Source of the DNA: Apiotrichum sp. Y4204 | Lineage: Eukaryota; Basidiomycota; Tremellomycetes; Trichosporonales; Trichosporonaceae | Direction: 5' to 3' | Length of the DNA: 64,000 nt | Assembly (NCBI GenBank): GCA_025531455.1 | Contig: JAMYHL010000118.1 | Span: 58,888-122,887, forward strand | In this document: positions 21,432 through 33,415 of the stretch, one piece after another | How positions within the stretch are numbered: position 1 is the first letter of the stretch | Layout: every line of letters starts with the position of its first letter | The notes under the pieces: generated by a model | What the model was told of the DNA's origin: nothing | Seen by the model: the letters and a program-made list of their open reading frames with translations, nothing else | The model's database searches: none | Made by a program: the position numbers and the translations under genes

Positions 21432-23398
21432 GATGAACCAATGCTACACTACAAATACAAGTTTGTTTGCTGTATTGATGCTGTAGATGGACTGCACAGG
21501 AGACTTTGGATGATAATGTCGAATGGGTATGTCGTGTCGAAGCTGTCAAAGCTGTCGGGTATCCAGAGATATCGCAATAAACTGCAACGACGACAAACAG
21601 GTCGTGCCGAAGATAGTGAAGAGGGAGAGGGGGGTAAGGGTTGTGTGGGGGATGAGAAAGAGGTGTGATGCGGGGATGATGATGATGGTAAATGGTGATG
21701 GTGGACAGACACTGTCGAGTCGTTATGGCAGGTCAACCAGCAAGAGGTGAGGGCGATGTGGGGAACAAGGAACAGGGACAAAAGCCCAAGGAACACGTGA
21801 ACACTGTGGCAATATGTGGCGTGGAATTCGCGTGATTGCTGCATGATTGACGCGTGGCCGTCAGTGTACTTCAAAACATTACATCCGTAGATCCGGAGTC
21901 GAGTCCCACCACCTTTCGAGCTTAGCGGATCAGCGGATCAGCGGTATGAATCAGCAGCTCGACAGCTTCGTCGTTGCGGTGATCATGATCGCCCAGTCAG
22001 GGGGATCAGGGGGGGCCCAGGGGAAGGATTGACCGAATCATCGGCACTAGCAGATCATTAGATTGTTATAAATAGTGTGCGCATCAGTCTGGGTAAAGAG
22101 GCATCAGCACCCTTTGGTTCCTTGGTTCTTTGCCCACACATTCCGGGAACTTTGACCATGAACGATCCCTAGACAGTCGGCAGTCGGATGTACTGTACCA
22201 CAGCTTTTGTTCGCAGTTCAGGATATTCGCTGTCCATTGAGTACCTGATGAACTTTGCTCAACAGAACGCTAGTCCTGCATGTGTCAGACGGCATTGGCG
22301 TCGTCGCGCTCGTCCCGGCTTCATTCCGTGCTCGGAGTTCCGGCAGCATCGCAGGGGACGTTTGAGACGGTTATTAAGCTGACATTCACCGTCCCCAAGA
22401 GATCTGAGACTGCCCGAAGGTGCGCACATTCAAACAAGAGCTCACATATCAACAAACAATCGCGCAAGCCGCTGTCTCAAGAGGAGGTGGACGGCTGATG
22501 GCAGCAAGTGGCCCGTGGCCGTTGAAGGCGCGGAGGGAACCTGACAGCGCCACACATGTCCTCACCATGGCACACACCCGTTCCTCTCACCCTTCCGGCC
22601 CTCCCGGCCCTTCCGAATCAGTTTCAACACCTTGGACAGCTTGGACAGTTTCAAGAGCTGATACAGCTTGGCCCCGCGTGAACTTCGGTGTGCCTTGGCG
22701 TTTCCTTCACATATAACGGCCGATTGACGGTGCAGTTTGTCGCGGCAACAAGGTGGTGGAGCTTGGCAGGCTGCAGTGCCTCGAGCGCCTTGCGGCCATC
22801 TCCGTGTTCTGGCGGCCGTGCCTTGTCGGTTATTTCTAATCAGCTTCCCCCTGATCCCCTGCCTGCAACCTTGGGCTATAAAAATAATCAGGAAAACAGC
22901 CTTGACAATCACGGTGGAGCCCGAAGTCGGTTGAGATCCGCTAAATTTCACAACATGCCCAAGTGCCGGCAGGTGGGCAAAAAAGACTATCTTGATCCGA
23001 GTCGTGACTCCATATCGCCCCGGAATAGTGGAGCAACTGCCGCACTGCCCGACACGGTATACGGTCACTCGTTACGAAACACTGGATGGACATATACAGT
23101 AGGACTTGTGCCGTGCGCGCCGGCGCTTGGCCAGGTTGCAGGATGTTTAACCGCTGTTCATATTTTCTTGCCGACGTTGCCCGCAGGGAACCGACTCGAG
23201 TCAGCCCCAGAACGCCATGGAATGCACCTGCTCATAAGAAGGGCACAGGAGGTAGGAAAGGATCGGGTCTACCCACATCTGACATCTCATTCATCTAGAC
23301 TACTCTGCTCACTGACGCTTCGGCGGATTAGTCTCTGCCGTTGCAACGCTTTGCTTTCTTTTCTTGTTACACACTATCCTCAACACCACTAGTGCAAA
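21432..23398. other. Intergenic, XRN1/aminotransferase divergent region
   Basis: 1.97 kb with no supportable gene. It contains a GCGGATCA tandem near 21924-21946, a TATAAATA box at 22067-22074, a TTGGACAG direct repeat near 22630-22650 and a TATAAAAA box at 22877. Open frames here lack codon bias and family content. Confidence 0.5.
22877..22886 (+). promoter_or_regulatory. TATA box candidate (TATAAAAATA) for the aminotransferase
   Basis: A clean TATAAAAATA about 520 bp before the aminotransferase ATG, on the same strand. The distance implies a long 5' leader or a second initiation site. Confidence 0.4.
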
Positions 23399-25043
23399 AT
23401 GACTATTGAGTCGCGCCCAAAGGCCGTCGATCTGACCCACCACCTGTCGGCGGTGGCCCGTTCACGCGTACCGTCCCCCCTGAAAGACATCATCGGGTAC
23501 ATGGCTGTTCCTGGCATGATCTCCCTCGCCGGTGGCCTCCCACACCCGTCCTTCTTCCCTCTCCACTCTCTCACCGCCTCCGCGTATCCCTCGTCAGCAG
23601 TCCTCGACACCGATTCCGGCGCTCCTCCGGAAGAGTCGCTCGACTTCACTGTCCAGCGTGGCCCCTCCAAGTCTCGCTATGCTCTCTCGAGCGGGCTGCA
23701 GTACACAGGCGGTGACGGCTCGCCGGCGCTTGCCGACTTCTGCCGCCGCCTCACCGCCAGGCTCTGGGAGCCGGCTTACGCGGACTGGGATGTGCTGCTC
23801 AACGGTGGTGGTACCGACGCATGGACCAAAATCCTCACTCTGCTGCTCGAGCAGGGCGACTATGTGATTACCGAGAGCTCGATCTACCCGTCTGCTCAGG
23901 CTGCGTTTGTGCCCTTGGGCGGCAAGGCGCTGCCCATTGCCGATGACAGCCAGGGTATGCTCGCTGATGCCCTTGAGGAGGCACTTGCGAACTGGGATGA
24001 GAGCAAGGGCCGTCGTCCACGGGTCATGTACACTGTTCCCGTTGGCCAGAACCCTCTCGGCACCACCATGGGCGCCCGTCGACGCCAGGAGATCTACGAC
24101 GTCTGTGTGAAGTACGGTGAGTGACCCATAGCGGATATGGTGACTGACTCACAGATGTGGTGATTATTGAGGACGACCCCTACACGATGCTGCAGTTTGA
24201 GCCATATGTTGTTGGCTCGACTCCTGAGCCGCCGGCGCCTAAGGCGGACGTCGAGGGTTTCCTGTCCACGGTCATTAAGAGCTTCTTGTCGATCGACGTC
24301 CAGGGCCGCGTTATCCGTCTCGACACTTACTCGAAGACGCTCGCCCCGGGAGCACGCATCGGCTGGTTCGTCGCCAACAAGATGTTCATCGAGCGGCTCC
24401 TGCGCGGTACTGAGGTGCAGACACAGATGTGCTCGGGCTTCTCATCGGTAAGCATAAGCATAACGCGCTACTCCCCATCTAACAACAGGTTATCATCGGG
24501 GAGCTCCTGGAGCGCTGGGGTGTGGAGGGATACCTGGAGTGGGTCACCAACCTGCGCGAGCAATACCGCGTGCGCCGCGACTGGATGCTGGCCGCCTTGG
24601 CAACCCACTTCGACCTCGTCCCCGCGGATGAGGTGGACGTCCCGGGCGCCATGGGTCTTGTGGCATACCCAAAGGGCCAGGCGAAGACAGGCGTCCCCAT
24701 GCTCTCGTTCGTCCCGCCGGTTGGCGGCATGTTCATCTGGGTGCGCGTGCACTACAACACGCACCCGGAGTATGCGGCGTTTGCGGCCGACAAGGAGTAT
24801 CCCGAGCGCGCATTCGAGGAGGTCTTCTGGCGCAAGCTCAACGACGCGCTCGTCCTCGTCACCCCCGGCTGGTACTTCTCGCCATTCGAGGGCGAGGGCG
24901 TGCACTCGGTCGCAAACGGTGCGCCGGGTGGCGCGCCCGGCGTCGGCGGGTTCCGCCTCGCGTACTCGTTCGAACTGAAGCCGAAGATGGAGGAGGGCAT
25001 CCGCCGCCTTGCGGAGGTTATGATCAAGGAGTGGGTGAGGTGA
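23399..25043 (+). CDS. Fold-type I PLP aminotransferase, Aro8-like (aromatic amino acid/2-aminoadipate group)
   Basis: Three exons (23399-24116, 24155-24447, 24489-25043) encode 521 residues. It has the class I/II aminotransferase layout: MISLAGGLPHPSFFP near residue 40, the substrate-binding YTGGDGSPALADFC, VPVGQNPLGTTM, IIEDDPYTMLQFE, and the PLP lysine in TYSKTLAPGARIGW. PVGGMFIWVRV and the C-terminal RLAYSFE are also family-typical. Fungal Aro8 proteins transaminate phenylalanine, tyrosine and tryptophan and often 2-aminoadipate. Size and motifs fit Aro8 better than Aro9, but substrate preference cannot be read from sequence. No presequence is seen, so a cytosolic enzyme is likely. It stands alone, with large gaps on both sides. 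Confidence 0.87.
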
Positions 25044-28000
25044 TATCAATTTAGCATCTTGGTTGAACATGTTGGGCTTGTGGATGAATTCCGTGTCTTA
25101 TCAGACAACTGTGTTTGCTGTGAATGGCAGTCATTCCAAAATCGGCCACGAAAGAAGAACATACAGTACATGAGATGGGAGCTACTGGAATTTGCCAATG
25201 CTCCGAACCCTGTGTGATTTTGCGGCCTTCACAAGTTCATTGAGACAGTCAATGGGAGCGCCAGGCCGTTTTTCTGCCTCCAAGGCCGCCTTCAAGGCCT
25301 AGCAGGACCGCGGGGATGAGGGGCAGGCATGCGCTTCCTCGGCCTACAGAGCGCACCCCTCTGCACCCGATCGATCTGTCAGGGCGACTAAGTTAACCAT
25401 TCGAGTTCAACTCGTCGCTAAATCGATCACCCCCATATCACCGATCCAACCGCTCGGGTGGCCACCGCGAACTTTTTTCCTGACGAGCCGTCCACCTCTG
25501 GGCCAGATATCGAATTCATCGTGGGGGTCTTCATCGGTGGGATTGCCAGTCTCGGTGTCTTATCTGACTCCTCCTCGGTCAGCGGCGGAAGGATAAGGTA
25601 TTAGCGGCCCGATGGCCAGCCGAGAGAAAGGTGACCGCAGCCCACCTGCTAGACGAGGGATGTGCGCCGATGCATTCATTGGGCTCTTTGCACCCCAGTC
25701 GATGACAGAGACAGGTCTCTCTCACAGATCTCTGGCACACCTATCTCGGAAAAAGGAGATAGCAGTCTACAACATCACAGCGCCAATGGTTGCCCTGTCC
25801 ACCCTGGGTGTCTCCTTAACGGCATAGTTGTTGTCAGTTGGCAGCGTCGTCCGCCCTGCTCGCCTAATCGTTTTGTCTCCGACGCTTCAGACTAGATAGA
25901 CGACACTAAGCAGCGCGCCATCCGCGAGGTGAGTCTGTGGGAACGTCCTGCGGTCCCATACGAAAACAGATCCTGTGTCTTCTGCCCCCCGTAACTGACA
26001 TCGACCCATAGCTGCGCCCAACATCGGCCCGACATCGTCGATATCGTGTCGCAAACCGAGGACGCGTGGGTGCTCCTGTGAGAGCGGAGTGCCGCCTCCG
26101 CTGTCTAATGCACACCGGCAGCATCCTAGGGCGCGGCGTGGGCTTGAGAATGAGTGAGGAGGAGTGGGACGTGCGCAAGATGGAAAGAAGCGAAGAAGAC
26201 GGACGCTTACACAGGGCTCTGCGACTGTTCCCCACCTCGCAGAAATGCACCGCAAATTTGATAAACCGGTCTTTCATGCCTTCCCAGTCTTCACCATCTC
26301 CCGTAATCTCGCCGATCACTGGACTTGTAGACCAATGTGTGCAAGATTGAGGTTAGATGTGTGAGTCAGAGGGTTCTTCAGTGGAGATGAGGCGTGATTA
26401 GACGTATCTCGATATCTTCAGCAGTAGCGACTTGAACATCTCATCTCGGTAGGTTGAGCGGATCTTGTCGAGTCCGACTGGAGAGGTGCCTGACTTGGGC
26501 CGGGCCGCCAGTACGATCATGCGCTTCCGAGGAGAACCGGCGGTAAGTCAGATGTGCTTTTGTGTAAGTGGACGCCAAAATGGGAGATCTGGGGACAATA
26601 TTTTCTGGGTCCGAGCGTGAGTATGATGGGGATGGGAAGACAGAATGGATGGGGATGGAAATGAGATGGGGAGAGGTCAATAACGAACCAGCGGCATGTG
26701 GCGCTGTTGCCCAGGATCCCGTCAACTGCACGTCGTGTGCGCCTGAGAGCGGGGCAGCGTGCTGTACAATAGTAGTGCAGATGGCGCAGCTCGACTAGAC
26801 TGGTTTCTTGAAACGATCAGCAGCGCTCGAGCAGGAACAGGAACGCGTTAACTCGCTCTGGCCATCGTGATCACCTGGGGCCCCGAAGAATTTATTCTTG
26901 CTCTTATTTGATTGCCGTCTTATCTCTTGTTGCGGTCGAACATCCATACCTTGATAGTTGTTACGCAATACGATTGGTCGCTGCAAGGCGATGCTTTCAG
27001 CAGTATGGTAGTGTGCATAGCCACGTACACCGCGGCCATTGGCTGATGGGAACTGATGGTTGGCCGAGAGTGGACCGGGCAGTGGCACATGCCGCCGGCT
27101 AAGCTCAAAGCCAGAATACCCAGAAGCCCAGGTGGCCGCACGGGTCGACACCCAGGAAGGGCACAGGTGAGAGAAATTCGAAAACAAGTGGGACGCCCTT
27201 CTTTGGAATACCAGGTTTTATTACAACACTTGATAAATAAATACAAACCGGACAACACCAGTGATCCAGAGAAGGCCACACGTCCTCAGGCATCCTGCCG
27301 GTTTGGTCGATCGCTCCCCGTCCCCCCATGGGGGAAGCACAAACTAGTGCAGACCAGTAGGAGCGCACAGGGATCCGCGATGTAAGGGGAAGGAAGGGAG
27401 CCAAATAGCCAAGTGGCCAAGTGATTAAGTGAGCTTACTAATGACGGCGCGACGGTGGCTACTCTCTGCTTTATCGTCTCTATAGGACTCTCAAATGAAT
27501 TCAGAACTGCAGTGGCCAATCGTTTGTTTACCAGAGGCCAGAGGCCAGAGGCCGGTTTGGCAGGGCGAGTGTATTCGCTTGTGACAGTCCCCACCTGGCC
27601 ATCGGCCACCTGGCCACCTGGGTATACAGCCCGTGCCAGCTTCGGCAATCCAGACGGGCGGTCATTTTTGCCAGGCGTAATCAGTCAGATGACGTACTTC
27701 CCTGGCGCACGAGCTAGCTATGACTGTGCACTGTGATAGCACAATGATACAATAACCTCTGCGCTCCCGCCTAACCTTCCTTTGGCTTTGCCCTTATTAC
27801 GCTATTGTGGGTCCTGATACCAGTCAAGGAGTCGGGCGCGGCCTCTCTCTCTCTCTCTCTTGTTGAGGGCTCTTTGTTTTTGCCAGCCAATCTGCACACA
27901 CACTCGTTAGCCTGGTTTGGCCGCCTGGCCGCCATTGACGCCGCACAGCAGACCGCCGCAGACCCGCTCTGGCCCGCCGTTCTTGCCGCCTTGCCCAGCT

Positions 28001-28512
28001 GACGCAGCCGAGCAGAGTCCACCCCACCCCGGTCCCCCCCTCCCTCTGCCTGGATACAATTCGCAGGTGGTAGCAACGGAATGGGAATGATCGCTGTGCC
28101 AGGCCACGCCCACGCTGGCGAGTATTAAAGTCGACAGCCCAGTCTCACTGTGAAGGAAATCCCCTCCCACCCACTTCCCACTCCACACTGTCGCCACACA
28201 CGCAATATCTACATACACACACCGCCCCATCGCGCATCCACAGCAGAACCCAGCAAGCAACACCATCACTCACCTTGAGGAGACCCCCGAATCTCTACAT
28301 CGCATCGCCACTGTCACCTAGTCTGTGGGCCACCTGTGTATCGGTCACGCACTTGAGTGCGATTGTGAACTACCTCTATAGCTGGCTCGTGACCGCTATT
28401 GCGCAACCCCGCGGTATAGTTGAGTCATCAATATCCGGCAGTAAGGCCTTATTTGCCCACTCGCGCACTCGTCGTTCTCGCCACTCCACATCTCACCACC
28501 ACCAAATCTATC
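25044..28512. other. 3.5 kb gene-poor interval
   Basis: The largest gap in the window. I examined both strands and found only short frames without recognisable motifs or joinable exons. It holds a (CT)9 microsatellite at 27843-27860, an AGAGGCC tandem near 27532-27552, GGCCACCT repeats near 27597-27620, and an A/C-rich leader-like stretch (28180-28270) before the next gene. A TATTAAA at 28123-28129 could be that gene's TATA element. Non-coding RNA or a large promoter is possible. Confidence 0.5.
27843..27860. repeat. (CT)9 microsatellite
   Basis: Nine CT units, intergenic. Confidence 0.9.
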
Positions 28513-29334
28513 ATGCCGACCGAGCCCATCCCTATCGGTTCCAACGGGCGCGCGTCACAGCCGCAGCCCATGTCTGGATCTCCCTCGCAGCCCTTTGCTG
28601 GCAGCGCTGTCGGACTGAGCACATCCACCCCGGCCTCCTTGTTTGGCAAATGGAATGCTTTTAGCACTACTGGCAAGTCTCCCAACAACGCCAGCGCGAA
28701 CCCTGTCAACTCTCCGCCTCGTCCGCATGTTGACATCCCCGCTCACGAGGACAATTTCGACCACGATAGCTTGGAGTTTGGCGACCTGGGCGAGCTCAAG
28801 AAGGGTGGATGGGCGGCCGCGGCCGCGGCCCGTGGCCAGCGTCGTGCCGTGTCCATGAGCATGTCCCCGAACACCACCTTTTCCACCTCGCAAGTCAGCC
28901 CAATGACTACTGGCTTCCTGAACGACAAGATGGCCCGCGGAAACGGTGTTCTCCGCCGTCTCTCTCTCTCTGGGGGCTTCACAAAGGTACGCGAATCATT
29001 ATGCACGCTCCCCCGATCGCCAAAGCATTGACGCTGACGCTGTCTCAGCAGCCGCCCTCGGCAGGCGTTCCCGCGCCCCCCAACCCGACGCCGATCGGAA
29101 GCCTTCCGACCATGCAGCCGGGCCTCGCTGCCCACCCCCCTCCTCCTGCCGAACTGTCGCCCAACACCACTCCTCGGGGCGCTGCCGCTACGGGCCGCCG
29201 CCGTTTCTCGGAATCCGGCGGCCGCAAGCGTGGTGTGAGCCCTGTGAGTCCGGATCCGCACTCCAGATGCAGCCTTGTTGCTAACATTCTACCAGATGGG
29301 CGAGCGTCTCCTACGTGACCAGGTCCACTTCTAA
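28513..29334 (+). CDS. Small Ser/Pro-rich protein with two PKA-type sites, unknown function
   Basis: Three exons (28513-28986, 29049-29243, 29296-29334) give 235 residues. I do not recognise a named family. It is low-complexity and rich in Ser, Pro and Ala, with a short acidic patch (HEDNFDHDSLEFGDLGELKK) and an Ala run. Two sites fit the PKA consensus RRxS: RRLSLSGG and RRRFSESGG. The end reads SPMGERLLRDQVHF. The very short last exon holds this tail, and both introns keep frame, so the model is likely real. The second acceptor is a tandem CAGCAG, so residue Gln159 may be optional. No signal peptide or membrane segment is seen. A cAMP/PKA-regulated or cell-cycle role is a guess. Confidence 0.68.
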
Positions 29335-30714
29335 GCTTACAAGCTTTCTCACCTACCGTTTCCGTTCGATCATGCCGAATGTTCATCTTGGGATCCTCGT
29401 CGTTCCCAGTCGCGTCCGGGCAGTTTGGTCAAACAGTTCGGTTACGAACCTCGGAGGTTGCAAGCGGGCGACCTGGCGCGTCAAATGCCTCCTTTCAGGC
29501 TTCTTCTTCTCATCCTTTCGCAGTGTTCATCATCGGCATCGCTCTCCAGCGAACGCCCCGGTTCTATTCCACATTCATGCAACTCCACCAACACTACATC
29601 ACCAACACTGTCATCCTATCCGATCATCAATCTCCACCAACATGGTATCATCAAGTGTGTGTCGAACTTTGTGCCAGGAAATACGAAAGTCGGAAAACAA
29701 TCTATACACAAGGAAACCCGAAAAAATACAGGCGATCACGAAGAGGCGAACGGGGAGCCGAGCGCTGCAGGATGGCGTTCTGAGTACAAGACAATTGGGA
29801 ATCAAGAAGCGTAGTGTGTCGAATGGAGAAAGAAGAAGAAGAACGCAGTTTGTCGGACAGAAGAAGCACAAGTTGTATGTCGCCCGCACGATCGGGCCAG
29901 TATTGTGACCTGTAGGCGTAGCGTAAGACGAGCCTGCGGGCATCGTGTATGCATTTTCTATCTATTCCACCGCCCTGTAGGTCGTGTGCTCTGATATAGG
30001 GAGCAGAGAGTGGCAGTGGACGCCAGACGACTCAAATGTGATGTGTTGGGCCAGGACCCGTCGTGTCGCAGATGCAGGAGCACACAGATTGTCGGATCGC
30101 AGATCGCAGATGGATGTTCGTCGGGCGTCACCCATCACCTTGCTCCTTGATGGTACGAGTGTTTTGATATTACTCTCTGAGCCTGTGTGGGCCACGCAGT
30201 CCAGAGTAGGCTGAAGTTTGTCAAGGCGCGGATTGTGTGAAGCGCTGGATGTGGTACCAAGTGTCGAGCACCCAGCGTGCAACTGCGCTATCACCTTTTG
30301 ACGTTGTCAACTCGTACAAAAGTCCGCCTGCCAGCCTACACGTCCTCTAACCCGCCTGCACTCTGGAACAGCCGTTGCATTTATCGTGGTATAAAAGGGA
30401 GAACCCTGTACGCAACCCCGGACTTGCGCCTTGGGTATGAAGCACAAGTTTAAAACTATCGCAGAGTCGCGAGCTATATCGGCACGCGTAAGGAAGAACG
30501 TCAAAGTGGGTAACTGAGAGAGCGAGAGAAACAAAGTGGTAAAGGACCTGTCCTGGGACGTGAGGGACATGAGGAGAGACATTATGGACATTCCTTTGCG
30601 ATACTGAGACTAAGGCGGGGGGCAGAGACTGCGGTGGCAAGGTGCTTTCGGTGTTGGGCAGGTCGGTCGAGACGGAGAAATGTGCAGATGACCACAAGAG
30701 ATAACTGTAGGCGT
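29335..30714. other. Intergenic, 1.4 kb, no gene seen
   Basis: It lies between the end of the small Ser-rich gene and the end of the septin gene. An A-rich purine region (29690-29870) and a perfect TATA box at 30390 are present, but no plus-strand gene follows. Confidence 0.45.
30390..30398 (+). promoter_or_regulatory. Orphan TATA box (TATAAAAGG)
   Basis: A textbook TATA box with no plus-strand coding gene downstream. A transcript from it would run antisense into the septin 3' end. Confidence 0.35.
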
Positions 30715-32248
30715 TTACTCAAAGTGGTTGGAGCCCTGCGCAGCAAGGCGGGCCTCGAGGACCTTGAGACTGTCCTCCTTGGCCAACAGCTCCTGGCGCT
30801 TGATTTGGATCTCGCGCTGGACCTTGAGCTCGATCTCACGCAGCTTCTCCTCTTCACGACGGAGCTGCTCCTCCTTGAGCCGGACGGACTGGTTAGCCAT
30901 GTCCTCGGGAAGGAGGGCCGAGTCGCTGCTGGGAAGTGTCAGTTGGTATCCTTACAAGTCAGCTTCTTTATTACTCACGCGTCACCGCCAGTAACCGAGC
31001 GCGAAAGCTTCTCGGTACGGTAGTTCTCGTAAAGGAAGTCGTGAGTGATCTCCTTAAGGTCGGTAAGGTGGGAGCCAAGAAGGGCGCGGCGGAGGCTTCC
31101 GAAGTCGGAATGCTCAGGCCTGTCAACCTCAACGATACCCCAAGGGTAGCGACGACCGCGGACAGCCTCGCCGTTGATCATGATCTCCTCCTCGGCGCCG
31201 ACAATGGCGAAAGGAAGAAGACCGCGGAGCTCACGGTTGTCCGTGATAGTCTCCTCGTCATCCTCCTCGGGGTCGTAAGGGAAGTTGTACACGGGGATGC
31301 CGTAGTACTCAATGTCCTCCATGATCTGAGAAGTGTCAGTTGGTGTGGTCATTGCATCAATCATTTGGTCCTTTCTTCACTCACGCGCTTCTTGAAGGCC
31401 TTGAGCTCGGGGGGAGTAAGGGTGTCGGATTTGCCAATCACGGGGATAACATTGACGCGGGGAGAAAGACGGCGCATGAGCTCAATGTCCATCTCGCGAA
31501 GAGCGTGTCCAGTAGGAGGGATGAAGTAAAGAAGGGCGTGAACGCGGTTGTCACGGAAGCGAGGGTTACGCTTAATACGCGACTCCTCTGCGAGAATGTC
31601 ATCGTACTGACGCTCAAGGTAGGTGCAGATCTCCTGGAAGCTGTAGGGACGATTAGAACCTTCCTTTCCCCGAGTTTCATGTGGACTTACCAGTGCTCGT
31701 TGTCAATGCCATCGCCGAAGCCCGGGGTGTCGACGACGGTGAGGGCAATGCGGACACCATCCTCCTCAAGCTCAACGTTGACGGGCTTGATCTGAATCTG
31801 ACGCTCAATGTGGGCATTGGCAGCAGCCTCCTCCGCAAGTTGCGGATCGACCTCTGAGCGAGGGTTCTCCGGGTCGCGGAGGAGAGCCTGTGGCCTGTGC
31901 TGCAGAAGGGGGTGATCAACAAGCGTGTTCACAAACGTGGTGCGGCCAGTACCCGACGAGCCTGTGGTGAGTTAGCAGCAGTCCTCGGAATACATCTGAG
32001 CGTTGCTTCTGGTCGCATCATGCGCGCTGCGTCGTGCACACGTCGAGTACGCGTGTCAAATGGAAGACACATTTTGAAAGCTGTGGCCCGGTGTCGCGCT
32101 GTTCCATAACCGGCCCGTGCGGCGTTGGACTCTCCCCGTCTCGCCACGATTCCGTCCCCGTAACCGCGCAGCCATACTCACCAACCACCATGATGGTGAG
32201 CTGAACGCCCTTCTTGGCCTGCTTCCTTCCTCGAGAACGGTATGCCAT
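30715..32248 (-). CDS. CDC11: Septin, Cdc11 type
   Basis: Five exons (32182-32248, 31691-31961, 31385-31640, 30979-31325, 30715-30928) encode 384 residues. The GTPase domain begins at once after a basic stretch (SRGRKQAKKG). The P-loop is GSSGTGRTT, with Arg where Lys is usual, a feature of the Cdc11 septin group. G3 is VVDTPGFGDGIDN, G4 lies in VIGKSDTLTP, and the septin unique element follows (RRYPWGIVEVDRPEHSDFGSLR read across). The C-terminal ~70 residues form a coiled coil. Septins build filaments at the bud neck or septum. The last intron has tandem acceptors CAGCAG, so Ser314 may be optional. DBF2/SID2 in this window also serves cytokinesis. Confidence 0.93.
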
Positions 32249-32313
32249 GGTTCGGATGTTGATTAAAAAAGCTGCTTCACGCGCTGAATCGAGGTCCGTT
32301 TAATATTGCCTGG

Positions 32314-32320
32314 TATATAT
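32314..32320 (-). promoter_or_regulatory. TATA-like element of the septin gene
   Basis: An alternating TA run 66-72 bp before the septin start codon, a plausible core promoter position. Confidence 0.4.
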
Positions 32321-32514
32321 GCACGGCTCGGCTGCTGTGTCGCGTGTATGCGTGTCCGAAGTCGAAGCAAATGTGGGTGGTGTAGGTGGTGGGAAAGGAG
32401 ATGAATGCAACGGCCGTGTGAGCGATGGAAGATTGTCGCGTTTCAATGACCGTAAGGACGTCAAGGAGAGAAGAAGAGGGAGCGAGGGAATGAAGACCAG
32501 TGGGACGGACGGTG

Positions 32515-32536
32515 TGGTGGTGGTGGTGGTGGTGGT
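32515..32536. repeat. (TGG)7 trinucleotide repeat
   Basis: Seven TGG units plus T. On the septin strand it reads as CCA repeats about 270 bp before the ATG. Confidence 0.85.
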
Positions 32537-33415
32537 AGGATGAGGAGCAGGAGAGAATGGGTGTGGTTGGATGCAGAGAGGCGACGACGACGAGCACCAA
32601 GAGGGCAAGCGGGAAGTGTCGTACGGTGACCAGGTGGCAGGTGTGGCCAGGTGGAAGCTAGAGGGCGCGGGGAGGCCAGGCAGCCTGAAGCTCTAAAGCT
32701 GACACCATACAAAGCTGGGCGCGTGTCTGGGTTTGGGCGCATTGGCGCATTGGGCGTCGTGGCGGTTCGTGGCATCTCCCACAGGCCCCCCGGCCCCCCC
32801 TACCTCCCATACCTCCTGGTACCTCCCATATCCCAAGCACACGCGCGCGCCCAGTCTCCCCTTGCCAAACCTGGGCTTTTCGCGGGCCTGGTGCCCGTTG
32901 TCGATGTGGCCCGTGTCTGATGCCCTTTGTTCCCTGCTTCAGACTTCCCGAGCTCTCCGCAAGATAGCCTACAGTATACAGTACCAGCTACACTCACTCT
33001 GCCTGCATGCATGCTCCTTCCTCTGTGAATGTGCGGGGCCAACGCTCCGTATTTTCAGAGAAGAGTTGGGGCGCACGACTGAGAAGGCTCAAGCTTCACA
33101 CTCGTGTACCGAACCCCTTTCCTTGTCTCCATTCGTCCACTGCGCACTGCAGTACTGCAGCGCCGCTGATCTGATGCACCATGGCCTAAACGCCTCTTTA
33201 CCCCTGTCGTCGCCAAATCCACCCCGCCCGCCCTGCCCTAGCTGCCCTAATGCCCCTCTCCTCGCGAGCCCGGGCCACTGACCCGCTTCCCTTCTTCCCT
33301 GGCACCTTGCTGGCGCGCCCTTCTCCAGCCCCGCAGCCGAGACAAGCAGGAGGTCTCTGTGATACAACCCGTATTCCAGACTCGGCTGCAGTTTGTATGT
33401 GTCTCCCTTTATAGT

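Noticed and set aside
21885..21920. tRNA-like T-loop word (GTCGAGTCCCACC)
   Set aside because: No matching T-stem, anticodon arm or acceptor stem around it.
22562..23068. 168-codon minus-strand frame in the XRN1/aminotransferase gap
   Set aside because: No motifs, poor codon bias, and it crosses a TATA-like element. Not supportable as a gene.
26795..27736. Several 90-130 codon frames in the 3.5-kb gap
   Set aside because: They overlap on both strands, lack motifs, and cannot be joined by plausible introns into a longer protein.
28801..28840. GGCCGC-rich repeat as a mobile-element scar
   Set aside because: It lies in frame in the small Ser-rich protein and just encodes an Ala run.
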